Of a DNA stretch of 64,000 nucleotides, positions 24,675 through 37,351 are shown one piece after another. The notes beneath the pieces were generated by a model. The model ran no database searches. It had not been told where the DNA came from and was given only the letters and a program-made list of their open reading frames with translations. Source of the stretch: Epiperipatus broadwayi (lineage: Eukaryota; Onychophora; Udeonychophora; Euonychophora; Peripatidae); contig JAQFVV010012423.1 of assembly GCA_028023455.1 (NCBI GenBank), positions 7,790,269 through 7,854,268 on the forward strand, written 5' to 3'. The position numbers were made by a program, and so were the translations under genes. The first letter of the stretch is position 1. Every line of letters starts with the position of its first letter.

Positions 24675-25070
24675 AGTAATGAGCGCGAGAGGATTGCAGT
24701 CTCTCAATTTAATTTCAATAGTGTTTGCGCTTTATAAAATAAATATTATTTACATACATTACTACATGTTATAACATCTAAAAACTATTGCGTAGTAAAT
24801 CGTAGGATTTCATGCTGTATGTTTGTCATTTAGACTCAATGAGTTAAGTGTGAAGATATTTAATATTCACGCTCTCAGATCTAAGTACTTTAGACTGGCT
24901 TGGATATATAGAAAGACAAGTAAAGAATAGAATGGACCGCCCTTTTCTTGTCAAATTCTCTGTCTTGTATTTACGATCTGATTGGCTGTTAGATAGTAAT
25001 GAGCACAAGAGGATTGCAGTCTCTCAATTTAATTTCAATAATGTTTGCGCTTTATAAAATAAATATTATT
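24675..25070 (-). repeat. Promoter-like repeat array, right part
   Basis: This continues the copy broken at 21751, then adds most of a further minus-oriented copy. It includes attggctgttagatag near 24982 (the inverted CCAAT box), cgcccttttcttg near 24941 (the inverted GC box), and ggatatatagaaagac near 24901 (the inverted TATA region). It ends at ataaatattattttttataa near 25070. Together with 20576-21751 the array originally comprised about five units in +,+,-,-,- order. Confidence 0.75.
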
Positions 25071-25286
25071 TTTTATAATGTAAACTAATAAAAGATAAGA
25101 ACAGTAATGATACATTTTGCAGTCAAAAAACATTAGAACATTTACATTTTTTTAAAAAGGAAATTTCATAGCATGTTCACTAAATATGATACTCAAAGAT
25201 TACTTATTAATGAAAAATTATGACTATGTATGTATAAATATATATGTGTACTAATGCTCAAGGCTAAATGGGTTTGTAAGTAATCG

Positions 25287-25374
25287 TTAAAAGCCAGTCA
25301 ACAATCCCAATATCAATAACAATTAATAAATTCAAACTGTTGTCAAGGCAATCTAAGTGTTGACTGGCTTTTAA
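25287..25374. repeat. Short inverted repeat
   Basis: ttaaaagccagtcaaca at 25287 is matched inversely by tgttgactggcttttaa ending at 25374, around a loop of about 54 bases. It is probably a small MITE or the trace of one. No target duplication was recognised. The size is in the range of a microRNA precursor, but the loop is long and the stem short. Confidence 0.6.
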
Positions 25375-25417
25375 TGACATATATATCTAATAACGTTTCC
25401 ATACTCTGCCATTCTAA

Positions 25418-25573
25418 ATATTAATGTAAAATTATACTCATACAGAGATTAAATATAAAATTTTAACAATATTTATTCTACCAAGTACGTCGTAGAAAGT
25501 ATACGTGGTACAATAAATATAGTTAAAAAAATTTATATTTAAACTCTGTATAAGTATTATTTCACATTAATAT
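25418..25573. repeat. Inverted repeat of about 155 bp
   Basis: Left arm from atattaatgtaaaatt through catacagagattaaatat pairs with the right arm tatatttaaactctgtat ... cacattaatat, with several mismatches, around a centre near 25490. It lies just 44 bp after the previous hairpin. This is MITE-like and non-coding. Confidence 0.6.
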
Positions 25574-27672
25574 ATATATATCTGTTTGTGTGAGTTTGCT
25601 TATATTTATATATTGTTAACCAAACTGTAGGAGCAAATTTCTCTTCAATAGTTCTCCACAAAACCTTTTTTAATCATAATAATCCAGCAAACTTTCTATT
25701 TTATCCTCTTATCTCTTAAGTAGTCCGTTGATTGTCATCTCTTCTTGCCATTCATTTGTAATAATTATTTTTAAATTATTATTTTTTAAAATTATGACAA
25801 TAATGTCAAACTAGTTTCAAATCATTTCATTTCCTTTCTCATCTATTTTGATCATTTCCATTATGAGTCTTTTATCCCCCCCCCCCCATGTGTTGTCATT
25901 TTTGTTTCGTTTTAGATTTATATTCTACATTTTACATTCTTGAGTTAAAACAGACAAAAATGAAAATAGATTGAAATGTAATGTACACTTCTAATACAAA
26001 TAAAAGAATATACAGTACAATGTATCAAAAAAAAATTCAGTGAAAATTTTTTTCACACACAAAAAAATTTGTACGTATATATTTATTTTTCCACTTAATT
26101 AAACAAATAATCCTATCGTCAGTTGTTTGGAAAGTCAACAGTTTGTGTATCAAAGTGACTGACGCTACTCTCAACACTGCAAGAGATATATCTTCTTTAT
26201 CTTATATATATATAAAGTATGTGTTCAACCTTTATTGATGAAGTATAAAAAAAAAAATTGAAGAAATTATTTATTTTAAAAAATAAATAATCCTCCTGAG
26301 AATTATCATGCGGTTAAAAAAAAAAATAGGAAAGTTAAAAGTTCAGATATTTTTTTTTAAAATGCACTTTTAAAAATATATATCAAAATACAAATGGTTT
26401 TCAAATTTCAGTTAAAGTTGAAAATGATTTTATGGAAAGAAACGGAAACAAAAAAAAAAAAAAATTGACACTAAGAATAACAGCAATTAGGAAATGACAA
26501 ATTCAAATCAATTGATTTGTGCTATTATTTTATATATAGTAAGCTGATTTTAGCTGAAAGCTATTTATCCAAAAATTTACTAATTTTATCTATTTTCAAT
26601 CACAGCATTTCAAGGAAATGTATGTCTTGCTTGAAATATTATGATTTCGGAATAGTCTTATAAAAATAGCATATATGAAGACAGCAGTTAATGTGTTTTT
26701 TTTATAATTTTGAAAACAGTATTATCTTTGTTTAATTTAATAAGCATCAATTTAATAAGTTTCAAATCAAGTAAACGGAATATCTTTCAAATTACTTACT
26801 GTATTACTAACAATGTCATTATTATTTAAATGTTACTTTTATTTGGACATTACTATGTATCTGCTAACAAGAAAATATTAACAGATCACAGCAAAATACG
26901 ATGACTGGGAAATAAATAAATTCAAATACCCAAATATAAGGAAAATTTACTTATTTATGAAATAACTGACAAAATATATAACACCACTATGCAATCCACA
27001 TTAACTGAAACATTTAGAATTCAATCTCAATACTGTTCTGAAAATCTACACATATAGATGTATTTTACTAGAGCCAGTTCACAATATTAATTAAAAGTCT
27101 AATTGATAAAAAAGTCATATTACCCTCTGGTAGTAATTCCTCTGTGAACCTTCTCAAGAGTATAAAAAATAATAATAAGATCAGAGCGGTCTGTATGGAA
27201 TCCTAACCAGCTCATTAACCTTCAGGGAATTAATGCATGGTATAGGAAACTCCTCGATGACTGCGGATTAACATTCACGGTGATCTTGTTCAGCTAACTA
27301 ACTGCTCGACAACAAAGACATCTTCCACAGATGACATCGAAAATGCAAAACAGTTGTAGCCAAAATTTCTCCCTATTTATATCGCTGCATATTTTTTTTA
27401 TCTTTGCACTAATTAAATCTTACCTTAACAGATTTAATTAGTGTATTTTAATTTAATCACAAACAAAATCTTTCCTGTTTTTTAATTCCCATTTTTTTCT
27501 TGCCATTATTTCGTTAATTAGACGAGAGGACTTGAGCATTTCAAAATTCTATAATTCTTTTTTATTAAAGAAACCACTATTCTTTTGTTTTTATTTCTCT
27601 AATTAAACAATCTTTTTCTGTAATTAATTATTTATCTTTACTTCTGGAGTATTTTACTTTTACTTTGAAAAT
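25574..27672. other. AT-rich DNA, nothing recognised
   Basis: It contains poly-C (25876-25887) and several poly-A tracts but no coding or repeat structure I could identify. A slightly GC-richer portion near 27120-27350 was checked for exons; no open, splice-bounded segment was convincing. Confidence 0.45.
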
Positions 27673-27686
27673 TTAATATGCTTTTA

Positions 27687-28332
27687 ACTGAAATACAGGC
27701 TTATTATATACCTGTATCAATATATGTAATATATAGAGTATATGAGCACAGACTTTCACACGCCCCACCACTCTCCACTCTATCTCGTAACACTGATACA
27801 CTTGAACACATAAATGTTGAAAAGATAAATAATCACCAATATACGTATTTCATGCTAAACCAGCAATCATCATCTCTACACATATATGCAATAAGTGCTC
27901 AGATATATTTCAAGATAGCTAATCTTCATACTTTAATGGACAGGCTTCAATCCACTCTGCACTCCAACTCTTCAACCGTCCATCCAATTGAAAATCTGAT
28001 GATGGAACACTCAAAGAATTTCAGCCTCAGGGTGGCCTTTGAGCATTCCATCATCAGATTTTCAATTGGATGGACGGTTGGAGTGTGGAGTGGATTGAAG
28101 CATGTCCATTAAAATATGAAGATTGGCTATCTTAATATATATCTGAACACTTATTGCATATATGTGTAGAGATGATAATCTGGACCAACTGATGATTGCT
28201 GGTTTAGCATGAAATACATCTATTGGTGATTATTTATCTTTTCGACATATATGTGTTCAAGTGTATCAGTATTATGAGATAGAGTGGAGAGTGGTGGGTC
28301 ATGTGAAAGTCTGTGCTCATATACTCTATATA
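27687..28332. mobile_element. Long palindrome (about 300-bp arms) with 14-bp target duplication
   Basis: Bounded by ttaatatgctttta at 27673-27686 and 28333-28346. About 40 bases at the left are unpaired and themselves hold a small hairpin (tacaggcttattatatacctg). Then nearly 300 bp, from aatatatagagtatatgagc, are repeated inversely to 28332 around a short centre near 28025-28045. The arms are highly similar. The 144-codon ORF at 27678-28112 runs through the left arm and centre and is an artefact of the palindrome. A transcript across it would form a very long double-stranded RNA. Confidence 0.85.
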
Positions 28333-28346
28333 TTAATATGCTTTTA

Positions 28347-31300
28347 TAATTTCCAACTTTTACGTTTCTGGTGATTACAATTTATATTGTATAATTTGTT
28401 TTCTGATTTCAACTACAAACTTCTCTTTTTATATAAATATAACAGACATAGTGAGAACTTGGAGACTGAGACTGTCATTTCACAGTTATGGCATTTGTTT
28501 CAAAACTAATTGATCTTTATCAGAGTTGAATGTCTTAGTCTATAAGAATAGCATGATTCATGAGATATTATTGAATCATTTAGAGCTGAGAAGAACAAAA
28601 AAATAATCTTATTTAGTAAATCGAATAGTACCTGTTATGCTCATTCTGTCACTTTGGTGCTTGAACATCATTTGCCTTCCGAGCAGGATGATTATCAGAT
28701 TATTTTTTTATATATCATATTCGTATATATATATTTATATGTACATCATTTGCATTTATACACAAATGTATACGTTAAGCATTATTTGCTTTGCTAAAAT
28801 ATTTTTTCTCTTGAAAAGATATAAAACCATTTTCTATTTATTTGTTTATCTTTTATATATATGTTTCATAATATTGCTTCTGGATTAATTTCTTCTTCTT
28901 TTTTTTTTTTGCAACAATTATATTGTTGCTGAAATGCTTCCAGTTTTTTTTTTTTTTATAATTGTCTCAGTTTAAACAAAAATTATTTATTAACCACTTT
29001 ATTATTAAACAACTATCTGAAATTATTTAAATGTACAATTAAAGTACTGTATTCTGATTTTAATTTAAAACAAATAAACACACACAAAAAAAGACCGCTG
29101 TTATTGGTGTTGTGAGAAGAAATCGCTTTGTCATTGGTTATTTATTTGAAATTTAAAGTATTTTGAAATAAATGGCCATAATAGTTTGATTTCAATTCTT
29201 ACTGAAGACTATTTTTATCTTTTGACAGATAAAGAAATACATGAAAAAAAGATAAACAGTATAAAGATAGAAACCATATGTCAAACAGTAAATAGAAAGA
29301 TTCATTTAATAAAATTACTCAAAATAAAAAGGCAAAAATACTTTTCTCAAAAGAAAGCAAAAAAAAAATAAAAATAATGGAATTTGAAGATAATATTGTA
29401 GATATATATTTTTAAGAGAGATTGCTAATAATAAATAGAAAAAACAAACGCTTATCTAAAATGAAAAGCTGGATATTAATTTATTGAGATATTAAACATT
29501 ACTTGACATATGAAAGTAGTAGGTGACTTTAAAAGGTTGTTAAACTTTTATATACATTACAAAAAAAAACAAAAACGTATGGTTAATTGTTCAGGAGGTC
29601 ATATGACATTTGAGCAACCCTATTTTGGGGTGAGCTTATTTTTTCTGCATTGATTAAATTGATTTTTTTTTGTTTTGTTTTAATGTTACTCAGCTGTGAA
29701 TCAATCCTGGAATCTCTGTGCGCTAATGTGGTGTATCTCAAAATGATCATGTTTGTTATTTTTAGCTGAAAAAATATTTTTAAATACCTATTAGTAATTT
29801 TAATTGGACTGCTATTATCAATACAATAATAAAATGATTATCACGAATTTGTTATTGTTGTTTACCATTTGGAAAGTAATAATTTCCAAAAATATCAAAT
29901 ACTCTTTTTGCGTTTGAGAAAAAGAAACCCTTCCTTAAGTAGTGTTATCATATCATGAGAGAAAATTGTACGTTTTTAAAGAGTATTGATGTAAATAATC
30001 GAATTATTTAATTCATACTCTCCTTAAAAAATGCAATTTACTTTTTTAATTCTCTGAATTTGTCTGTGTATATTCATATATTGTGTTAAATAAAATATTT
30101 ATAAAAAGTATTATTTTCCTTTTTTTTTCTTCTGTACCCATAGTATATTACTATGAAAAAACCAGCAGGTTACAGTTTGGGATTTTTTGTTTTACATAAT
30201 GAAATGTATCATAATTGTTTGCAATTGATCTCCAGCAATTGAATGTTTTAGTCAACTTGATTAACATTGTGAATATATTTTTTTTAGCTTTTTCGCAATA
30301 AATTTATTAGTTTTGTGAAAGTTGATCAAAATGAGTGTTTGTAATTAGAAAACAAGATGCATTTCGAAAAAAAAAACAATTTGGTAAATATGTTAGATTA
30401 TTGATATACAGTTGCACAATAGCTTTTCATATTTTAAGAATATAAATTGACATCTTATAGGTCAAATTATTGTGAGGATGTGGGAAAATCAGTATCATTA
30501 TGACAATAAAAGTTTTGATCTGTATGTCATATTTCTTGAAAATGTTCTAAATTGGTATGATAAGTGTTAAAAAATTATAGTCTAAGTTACTAAAGCAATT
30601 ATATCTCCAAAAAAAATACTTAAGTATTTTTTATATTAATTACAAAATTCACAAATCTTAGAAAAGGTGAATTTAAATTTACAAAGTAAATAAATCATAG
30701 CTGAAATCATAAATGGAAGGGATTGAAAACATTTGAAGTACAGATGATATAGAATTAGATTAGAGTCTTGTAGAAGTCAAATTGAATCTATGTCTCGATA
30801 TGATTGAAATCAATATTAAGTAGTTGAAATTCAAACCATTTAGAATACTATACACTTTTATAGAGTAATGCAGAAAGAAACAGCAGAGTCTGGATAGAAT
30901 ACCAATAATTTGATTAGTAGTACAGTTTGGTTTTAATGAAGGATCTTTTATAACAGTTATGTAAAAGCCTGGTTTTTATATAAATAAATAAAAAGTTTGG
31001 CAAACAAAATCGAATATATTGTCTGATTGGTGGATGAATGTTAATACCAATAAATAAATGGACCGTAAATAAATTGTAAAATAATTATAAGTGTCGCATA
31101 ATCTTAAATTTGTTTTATTGGTATGAAAAGTAAGCTAAAAAAATAATTTTCTTTTGTAATTTTTAAGTATCAATATATTTAATTCTAGGCTCATTTCATT
31201 CTTGGTGAGGCTAAGAGGAATATCGAGATATGATTATGAAAAAGCTCCAAATTAAAATGATATATTCCTATCTATAGTTAGTTGTCAATCAGAATTTATG

Positions 31301-31639
31301 ATGATAAATACTAGATACTGCTGATATATGAAAAAAAATTTTGTTCCTTTGAAATAGTAATGACAATATGAATTTTGTGATGTTTTGAAACATGAGAAAA
31401 ATATTGTCAAAGAAAAAGATAGCAGCACTCATGTTAAGATGGAGAAATAAAACTGTGGATGGCTTTTTGTTTGCCTATTTTTTTTTAGGAGATCATATTG
31501 TATGCAATTTAGTGCTCTAATAGAGAGATATCCTCAAGGATTAAGGATTCCTGGATTGAAATTTGATTTGACATATATAATTCTCAAATATCTTATAACC
31601 ATTTGATTATTTTTCTATATTAGTAAGCCAATATATTGT
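28347..31639. other. AT-rich DNA, no gene recognised
   Basis: A segment near 28645-28690 (ctgtcactttggtgcttgaa, then ccttccgagcaggatg) resembles one at 19190-19240 (ctgttactttggggcttgaa, then cttcctgagcaacaag) and marks an old dispersed repeat. The rest is low-complexity. ORFs at 28637-28888 and 29186-29371 are compositional and carry no domain I recognise. Confidence 0.45.
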
Positions 31640-32440
31640 AACGGGATGGGGGGTAATGGAAAAAAAAGGATTGAACCTGAAGTGAATAAATAGAAGTGAA
31701 TCTGGGTTGATAGTATGGGTGATGGAATATCATCATCATTCCCAAGTCAATACAAAATCAAATATTAATAATTTGAAAAAATATTATCTATAAATAAATA
31801 TTTAAAGATATAAGTAATGAGATATTTAATAATAAAATGAGATTGGAGAATCTCTGAGATCATTGTGAGATCAGCCAGCTAACTCATAAGAGCAACTATA
31901 ATAATTAATCATCAGCACTATCATTTAAAAAATAAGTACAAGTAAATACTTGAGAGAAATAACCATCCATCATCATCATTGATGGGAATAAACAAATTAG
32001 TATAATAAATCAGAATAAAATCAACAGTCAACATTGTGACTGGATTGGAAATGGGTCTTCTGTAGACCAGGCTAACCATAGAGCCTTTGCCAGCTTGGGC
32101 AATTATATAAACATAACTTGGATGCACCAGTTTAGTGCCCATCCATTAAAAGTACACAATAATCAGAAATTGAAACAATAATGCTGGGACATTAAAATAT
32201 GCTGATCATCATCAATGCTCAGGCCACTTGTACAGGCCAACTATAAACTTAAATTTTTAACAAGACTGAACTAAAATAAAATATAGTGCATGGGCTTTAA
32301 ACACTATCCTCTTTTGCGCCAACCAGGATGATGATTGATCATCTCTGGATGCCCAAAGCACTAAACACATCGCCATTTATTCGTGCACGAATCTAGTCCA
32401 GAGAACACAAGCTCTATTACTGATGTGAACAAGAGATGAT
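31640..32440 (+). repeat. Dispersed repeat family, copy 1 (about 800 bp)
   Basis: Sequence matches the reverse complement of 62995-63790 in order along its length. Landmarks are a G-rich start with catcatcattcc near 31730, agatcagccagctaactc near 31870, then ccagtcacaat-type and gaccaggctaaccat segments near 32040-32080, gccagcttgggcaatt near 32090, and acacaagctct near 32405. The pieces are diverged, and CAT/ATG trinucleotide runs mark it. The minus ORF at 31921-32142 lies inside it and is not a gene. The element class is unknown. Confidence 0.65.
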
Positions 32441-33239
32441 AGAAACCATTTTAACAATTAAATATAAGTTTATTAATAACAATAAAAAAAATAAATGATA
32501 TTTAAGGTCTTATAGATTAAGGATTCTGATTTTGAAAAGCATACAAAATTATGTACACAACGAAAGTTATTACATTGTTTTACAACATTACTACAAAATT
32601 CAAGTTATCACATTAATTCACATAATTACTATTCAAAACTCAAATTCTTACTATGTTTTACATATATATGCGCCAGACGTGTGATTTATAATATACAATT
32701 AATATTCACTAACAAAAAAAATTATAATTTTACATATATCTTATAATTGACAAGCATTGGTATCTGCAATACAATTAGCAGATATACGCATACATACATT
32801 TGCGTGTGATTTCTGAACATATTTAATTTTTACATAACAATAATACATGATTAAGCTTTTAAATTATGTTTTAAATGTTATGCTAGGTTTACTACAATAC
32901 GTATATAGAATTGCACAGATTATTAGCAAATTTAATTTTGTCAAACAATAAATAACAATACTTTGATAATTAATAATTTCATAAAATTTACATACTTGTT
33001 ATGACAATAAAAGTTATTTTCACAATTATTCATTGTTGAAAATGTATAAATTGCTTTTCTTATTTTATAGTAAGTTTCACTCTTTATCGATTAGTTTCTT
33101 AAAAGAAATAAATACTATCAATTTTTCTTTCTTTTAAAACAAAATTGCTTTACTTTTAAAATGTCTCTTTTTTCTTTTTAATAAACGAAAGATAATGTCA
33201 TTTTATAGAATCCAAGAAATATATAAATTTAAAAATGTC

Positions 33240-33660
33240 TTTCTGCTTGATTAGTTAATGCTGATGAAGTAGGCAAGGTGAGATAGTAAAAGTGAATACA
33301 TGAACTGCAGCTCCCCATGCCATGATAAGCAGAGAGCCAAGCTGGACTATCAGTACACAAAGCTCCATGACGTTGCGAGAAAATACCTCATTTTTAAGCA
33401 CTGCCCCTTCTAAGTACTTAGACAGATCATCCTCAAAGAGTAGTATCCAGAAAAAAATAAAAGACATTGTGCCAACCCTGCTCATCTCTGTGAGACTTAA
33501 ATAGATGAGGTCTATTCATGAGACCCAGGGCCTATTCATGAGGCTTACTTACACACTGCTGGACTACTCTGGGAGATCAATATCTAGGTCTAGACATTGC
33601 CAAGCATATGCTTAGGAGCATCATGAATACTCTGCATCCAGACAGCCCCGCCTAACTATA
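33240..33660. other. GC-richer patch of unknown origin
   Basis: The composition shifts sharply from flanking AT-rich DNA. It includes a short direct repeat, ctattcatgaga and ctattcatgagg (about 33513 and 33531). It may be a gene fragment, a retroposed copy or a mobile-element remnant. No inverted ends or target duplications were recognised. Confidence 0.4.
33255..33485 (-). CDS. 76-codon ORF, possible small membrane protein or fragment
   Basis: The ORF starts at an ATG preceded by gtctcacagag (which also looks like a splice acceptor) and ends in a stop. The product has a hydrophobic start (MSFIFFWILLF), an acidic-polar middle (EDDLSKYLEGAVLKNE), and a second strongly hydrophobic stretch (CVLIVQLGSLLIMAWGAAV) that could span a membrane. 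Composition is less AT-driven than other ORFs here, and it coincides with the GC-richer patch. I do not recognise a family. A TATA-like tatttaag lies about 14 bases upstream of the ATG. It may be an exon, a retroposed fragment, or chance. Confidence 0.25.
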   Translation of the reverse strand: MSRVGTMSFIFFWILLFEDDLSKYLEGAVLKNEVFSRNVMELCVLIVQLGSLLIMAWGAAVHVFTFTISPCLLHQH

Positions 33661-34374
33661 GACTTACCATAAACATAAAAAGTACAAATACACGCATCAC
33701 TTTCAAAATGTAATTTTACATCTGTGCGTGTGTCTGTGTGCACGCTGATGTTTACATCATATTTTAACTTAACAGCAATAATATTAAATTTTCATTATTA
33801 AATTCTTTGGAAAATATGCACAAATTTTATACATATATGTGCGTGTATAAACAAAATATAGATATATTGTAATTTAAAACTAATTTCAACTTATAAGTTG
33901 TTGTTTTTTTTACCTTAAAAAAAGTATAGTCAATTTTTGACAGATATTTGTTGATTAATTATCATAAATTATTGAATAATGATTCTTTACTTTTTTTTTT
34001 TAATATATTTTTAAAAAAAAAAAAATGTCCAAGAGGATTATTGTTCAAAAACGTCTCTTTTGCCTTTAAAATCAGATGGTCAATGAATTATTCTTGACTC
34101 TTAATTATAATTCAAGCAAAATTACTTTATATTCTTTTAAAATATATAGATTTTTAACCAACTTAAAAATAATATTGTCTATATATGTCTATTTTTATAT
34201 GACTTATTTTAAAATAACTCACCAGCTATATACACGTTTATCTGTGTTTTTCTGAATATATCTGATGCAGCATACATGTAATTAATTCTTCAGCAAGCTG
34301 GAAGATTTTTCTTGGTGAGTTTGATTTTTAGTGACTGTCATAATCAGGAAAAATGTAATCCATGTAAAATGTTG

Positions 34375-34740
34375 GTCTTCCTTTCAGTCTAGGATTGTTT
34401 CAGACAAGCAACTCTCTTGGTTTGATGGATTTCAGGCAATCAACCATCCTCTGCATGTTTAAGGTTATGAATTTCAGCACAAAGAAGTGGGTCATTTTCT
34501 CCATGTGAATTTCAAACTCCTGTGCAGGAAATATTGGCAGCTCCTGAATCTAATGTTCTGCCTTCAGCTATATCAATTCATGGTAGCTATTCTGCCAACT
34601 ATACGGTCAGCTAAAACCAACTGCTGCAAACTTCAACAAGCTGCAACAAAATATTGTAACCAACTCTGCAGCTGACCTATTCTCTTCAAAAATCATTACC
34701 CAGACTTTGCAGTTGGCCTAGTTGGTCATGGCTTAAAATA
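34375..34740 (+). repeat. Dispersed repeat family B, copy 1
   Basis: Matches the reverse complement of 60520-60770 through shared, ordered segments: ctaggattg (34390), gacaagcaa (34402), ttatgaatttcagca-like, then gtcattttctccatgtgaat (34492) and aaactcc, and finally tctgccaact near 34590. Right of this, cagctgcaacaaaatattg and several caactctgca-type phrases repeat (34600-34740). No ORF of note; 34487-34675 is inside it. Confidence 0.55.
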
Positions 34741-36837
34741 TTAAAAACTCTTCTGACCAACTCTTACAAAACTGCAAGCAGAACTGTTCTTTTCAATCAG
34801 TCTTTTATAAACTTGGTTAGATCAGGTGTCAAAAACACAGTGGCTGTTTTCAATCTCTCTAATCCATTTGAAAACAAGCTGGAATTTCTATTAAAGTGTG
34901 ATTTTCATGTTTTTACTTTAATCTTTGGAATTTGGCCAAAGGTGTGATAATCCTTTAGAATTTTTAATCTACAAAAATTTTTAATAACATAGTAGAAATG
35001 CAAATAAGCATTAATTAAAAAAGATATTTAAGAGGGTGCAAACATAATTTTGACAGAATAATAGGATCTCCGATCAACATTTTTTATTGTCTAAAAATGA
35101 GAGGCAATATAACTTTATATTCATCAAACAATTTTAATTGGGAATTGTATAATTACTTATTATCATCTTGGAAGATAATACCACACAAAATAATTATCAT
35201 TGGATAATTGATACTATAATTGCATAGCCAATTTATGCTAAAAGGATTGATGAAGAGAAAGATATAAAAATATCAAACAAATGAAAGAAGAATCACAAAT
35301 AGTCATGGAGGAAGTATAAATATTATAGGTGGAAAAAGGGAAAAAAATCCACTGAATTTACCTTTGTTAAATTGCATTTTGGTAAATATATATAAATTAA
35401 ATTCAAAAGGTCATTATGTATGATAAGAGAGGAAAAAAATTGATAGGGAAATTGATTAAATCAAAGCTTATAAGAGACTAATAAGAATGGGAAAGAAGAG
35501 AAAAGGGAAATATCAATCCTTATTCCATATGTTTCAGATTAATGATTTAGACCTAGTTAGAACTTCACCTATCAGTTATCCAAAGCAGTTCTCTTATAAA
35601 AAATTTAAATAGAAAAGAAAGAAATGGAATCAGTATAAAATAATAAAACACCTCAATCTCCCTTCTTAAAACAAAATGACAAAACACAATGAATGGGGAA
35701 AAAATCTATGCTGAGAACTTCAAGTTGATTAAATAAAATATTTTTTTTGTTCATAGTACAGTGGTAATTGATAATATGGGATCACATGATTGATTATTGA
35801 GTTGAATATTTGATATTCTACGTGATCATAATTGATCTATGGATCAGTAATTATTTCAGGGGGCTAACTAGTCTATCCTTTAGGTAAAAAATTCTCAGGT
35901 GAGCTGATCTTGTCTTTGTCATCAGATTTGAAGCTACAACTCATCTGAATACTTTATGCCTCACCTAGTGGTTTAATTCCAGATAACAGCTAGTAAAACA
36001 AGGAGGTTACCTTGTGAGTATTTTGTTCTTATTTCTGTTTTCTTATTCTTGCAATGTATGATGTTCACCTACTATCATTGTTTAGCATAAAGACAGCCAA
36101 GGTTTAGGAAATTGAATTTGAATTATTCAAGGAGGTCATGATGTAATATTATTTTATTGAATTAAGAATATTAATGAAGGTTAAGGAAAATGAATAATTC
36201 TATCATTTAATCTTTTTTTTCTTTGTAGGGAGAGGGAATAAATGTAATGAGATGATGGTAATCATCCTCATTATTATTGGGAATATAATGAATGTTAGTG
36301 TATAGTTTTAAATAATTTTAGAACTAAGATTAAAGTCATAAATTATATGAATAGATTAGTGATCACTTCCCTGGTTATCCTCATTATAATATTAATGCAT
36401 AATATTATCTTAATTATGTACAAAGCAAAGAAAATCAAAAGTGCTTAGAATACTTATGCCTTTATTGAAAACTTATTGTAAATTATACTGGTTTAATTTA
36501 ATTGTATATGTCTCATGAATAAAATAATTAAATACTGGTGAAATGAATTAGTTCTAAGTTTTGCTACTTTAAATTTGTTTTATGTTTTTTTTGTTTGTGT
36601 TGATTCAAACAATTAAATTTGTCAATCTCTTTAATTATAAAAAAAAAATATTGTATAATCATAGTGTTATAATGTTTATTAAACCAAGGTAGATTAAATT
36701 TGGATTGTTAGTTGATAATTATTAAGTTATAAAGAGTGCATTGTTTAAATTTATGTTGTACAGATAGGTAGTACATGATATAGGAAAAAATAAAATGCTG
36801 GCTAAAAAAAAAAAAAAACTTTAAGGGAGAAAAAAAG
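34741..36837. other. AT- and purine-rich DNA, nothing recognised
   Basis: The plus strand is rich in A and G from about 35200 to 35700. It resembles the decayed LINE at 55000-56720 in composition only; I found no reverse-transcriptase landmark. A small segment at 35895-35980 has ctcaggtgagc matched inversely by gcctcaccta, an old element trace. Confidence 0.4.
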
Positions 36838-36850
36838 ATAGTTTTGAATA

Positions 36851-37351
36851 ATATTTATTTTACAAAGCGCAGACAGTATTTGAAATTAAACAGAGAGAGT
36901 GCAAATCTCTCAAGCACTTAGCCAATCAGATCACAAATACTGAGACAGAGAATTTAACAAGAAAAGAGCGGTTCCACTCTCTTCTTTACTTGTCTTTGTA
37001 TATATCCAAGCCAGTTTAATTTCAAACTCTCTCAGTTTAATTTCAAATACCGTCTGCGCTTTGTAAAATAAATATTATTTACATATATTGCTGCAAGTTA
37101 TAACATCGAAAAACTACTGCTTAGTAAATTGAAAGATTTCACGCTGTATGTTTATAATTAGAACTCAGTGAGTTGAGTGTGAAGATATTTAAGATTCACG
37201 CTTTCAGATCTAAGTACTTTGGACTGGCTTGGATATATACAAAGACAAGTAAAGAAGAGAGTGGAACTGCTCTTTTCTTGTTAAATTCTCTGTCTCAGTA
37301 TTTGTGATCTGATTGGCCAAGCGCTTGAGAGATTTGCACTCTCTCAGTTTA
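36851..37351. mobile_element. Inverted pair of promoter-like repeats with 13-bp target duplication
   Basis: Bounded by atagttttgaata at 36838-36850 and 37352-37364. The left copy (plus orientation) runs from atatttattttacaaagcgc to ccaagccagt near 37015 and is truncated. The right copy (minus) is nearly complete. Both belong to the family of 20576-25070, with gccaatcaga at 36921 and tatatatcc near 36999; the GC box is changed to gagcgg. The flanking duplication shows that the inverted pair was inserted as one unit, probably by a retrotransposition-type event. Confidence 0.8.

Noticed and set aside
25287-25374. Short hairpin considered as a microRNA gene
   Set aside because: The paired stem is only about 17 bp with a loop of over 50 bases, unlike a microRNA precursor.
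27678-28112. 144-codon ORF, the longest in the window
   Set aside because: It runs through one arm and the centre of a palindrome. Its codons are the mirror of non-coding sequence and it shows no domain.
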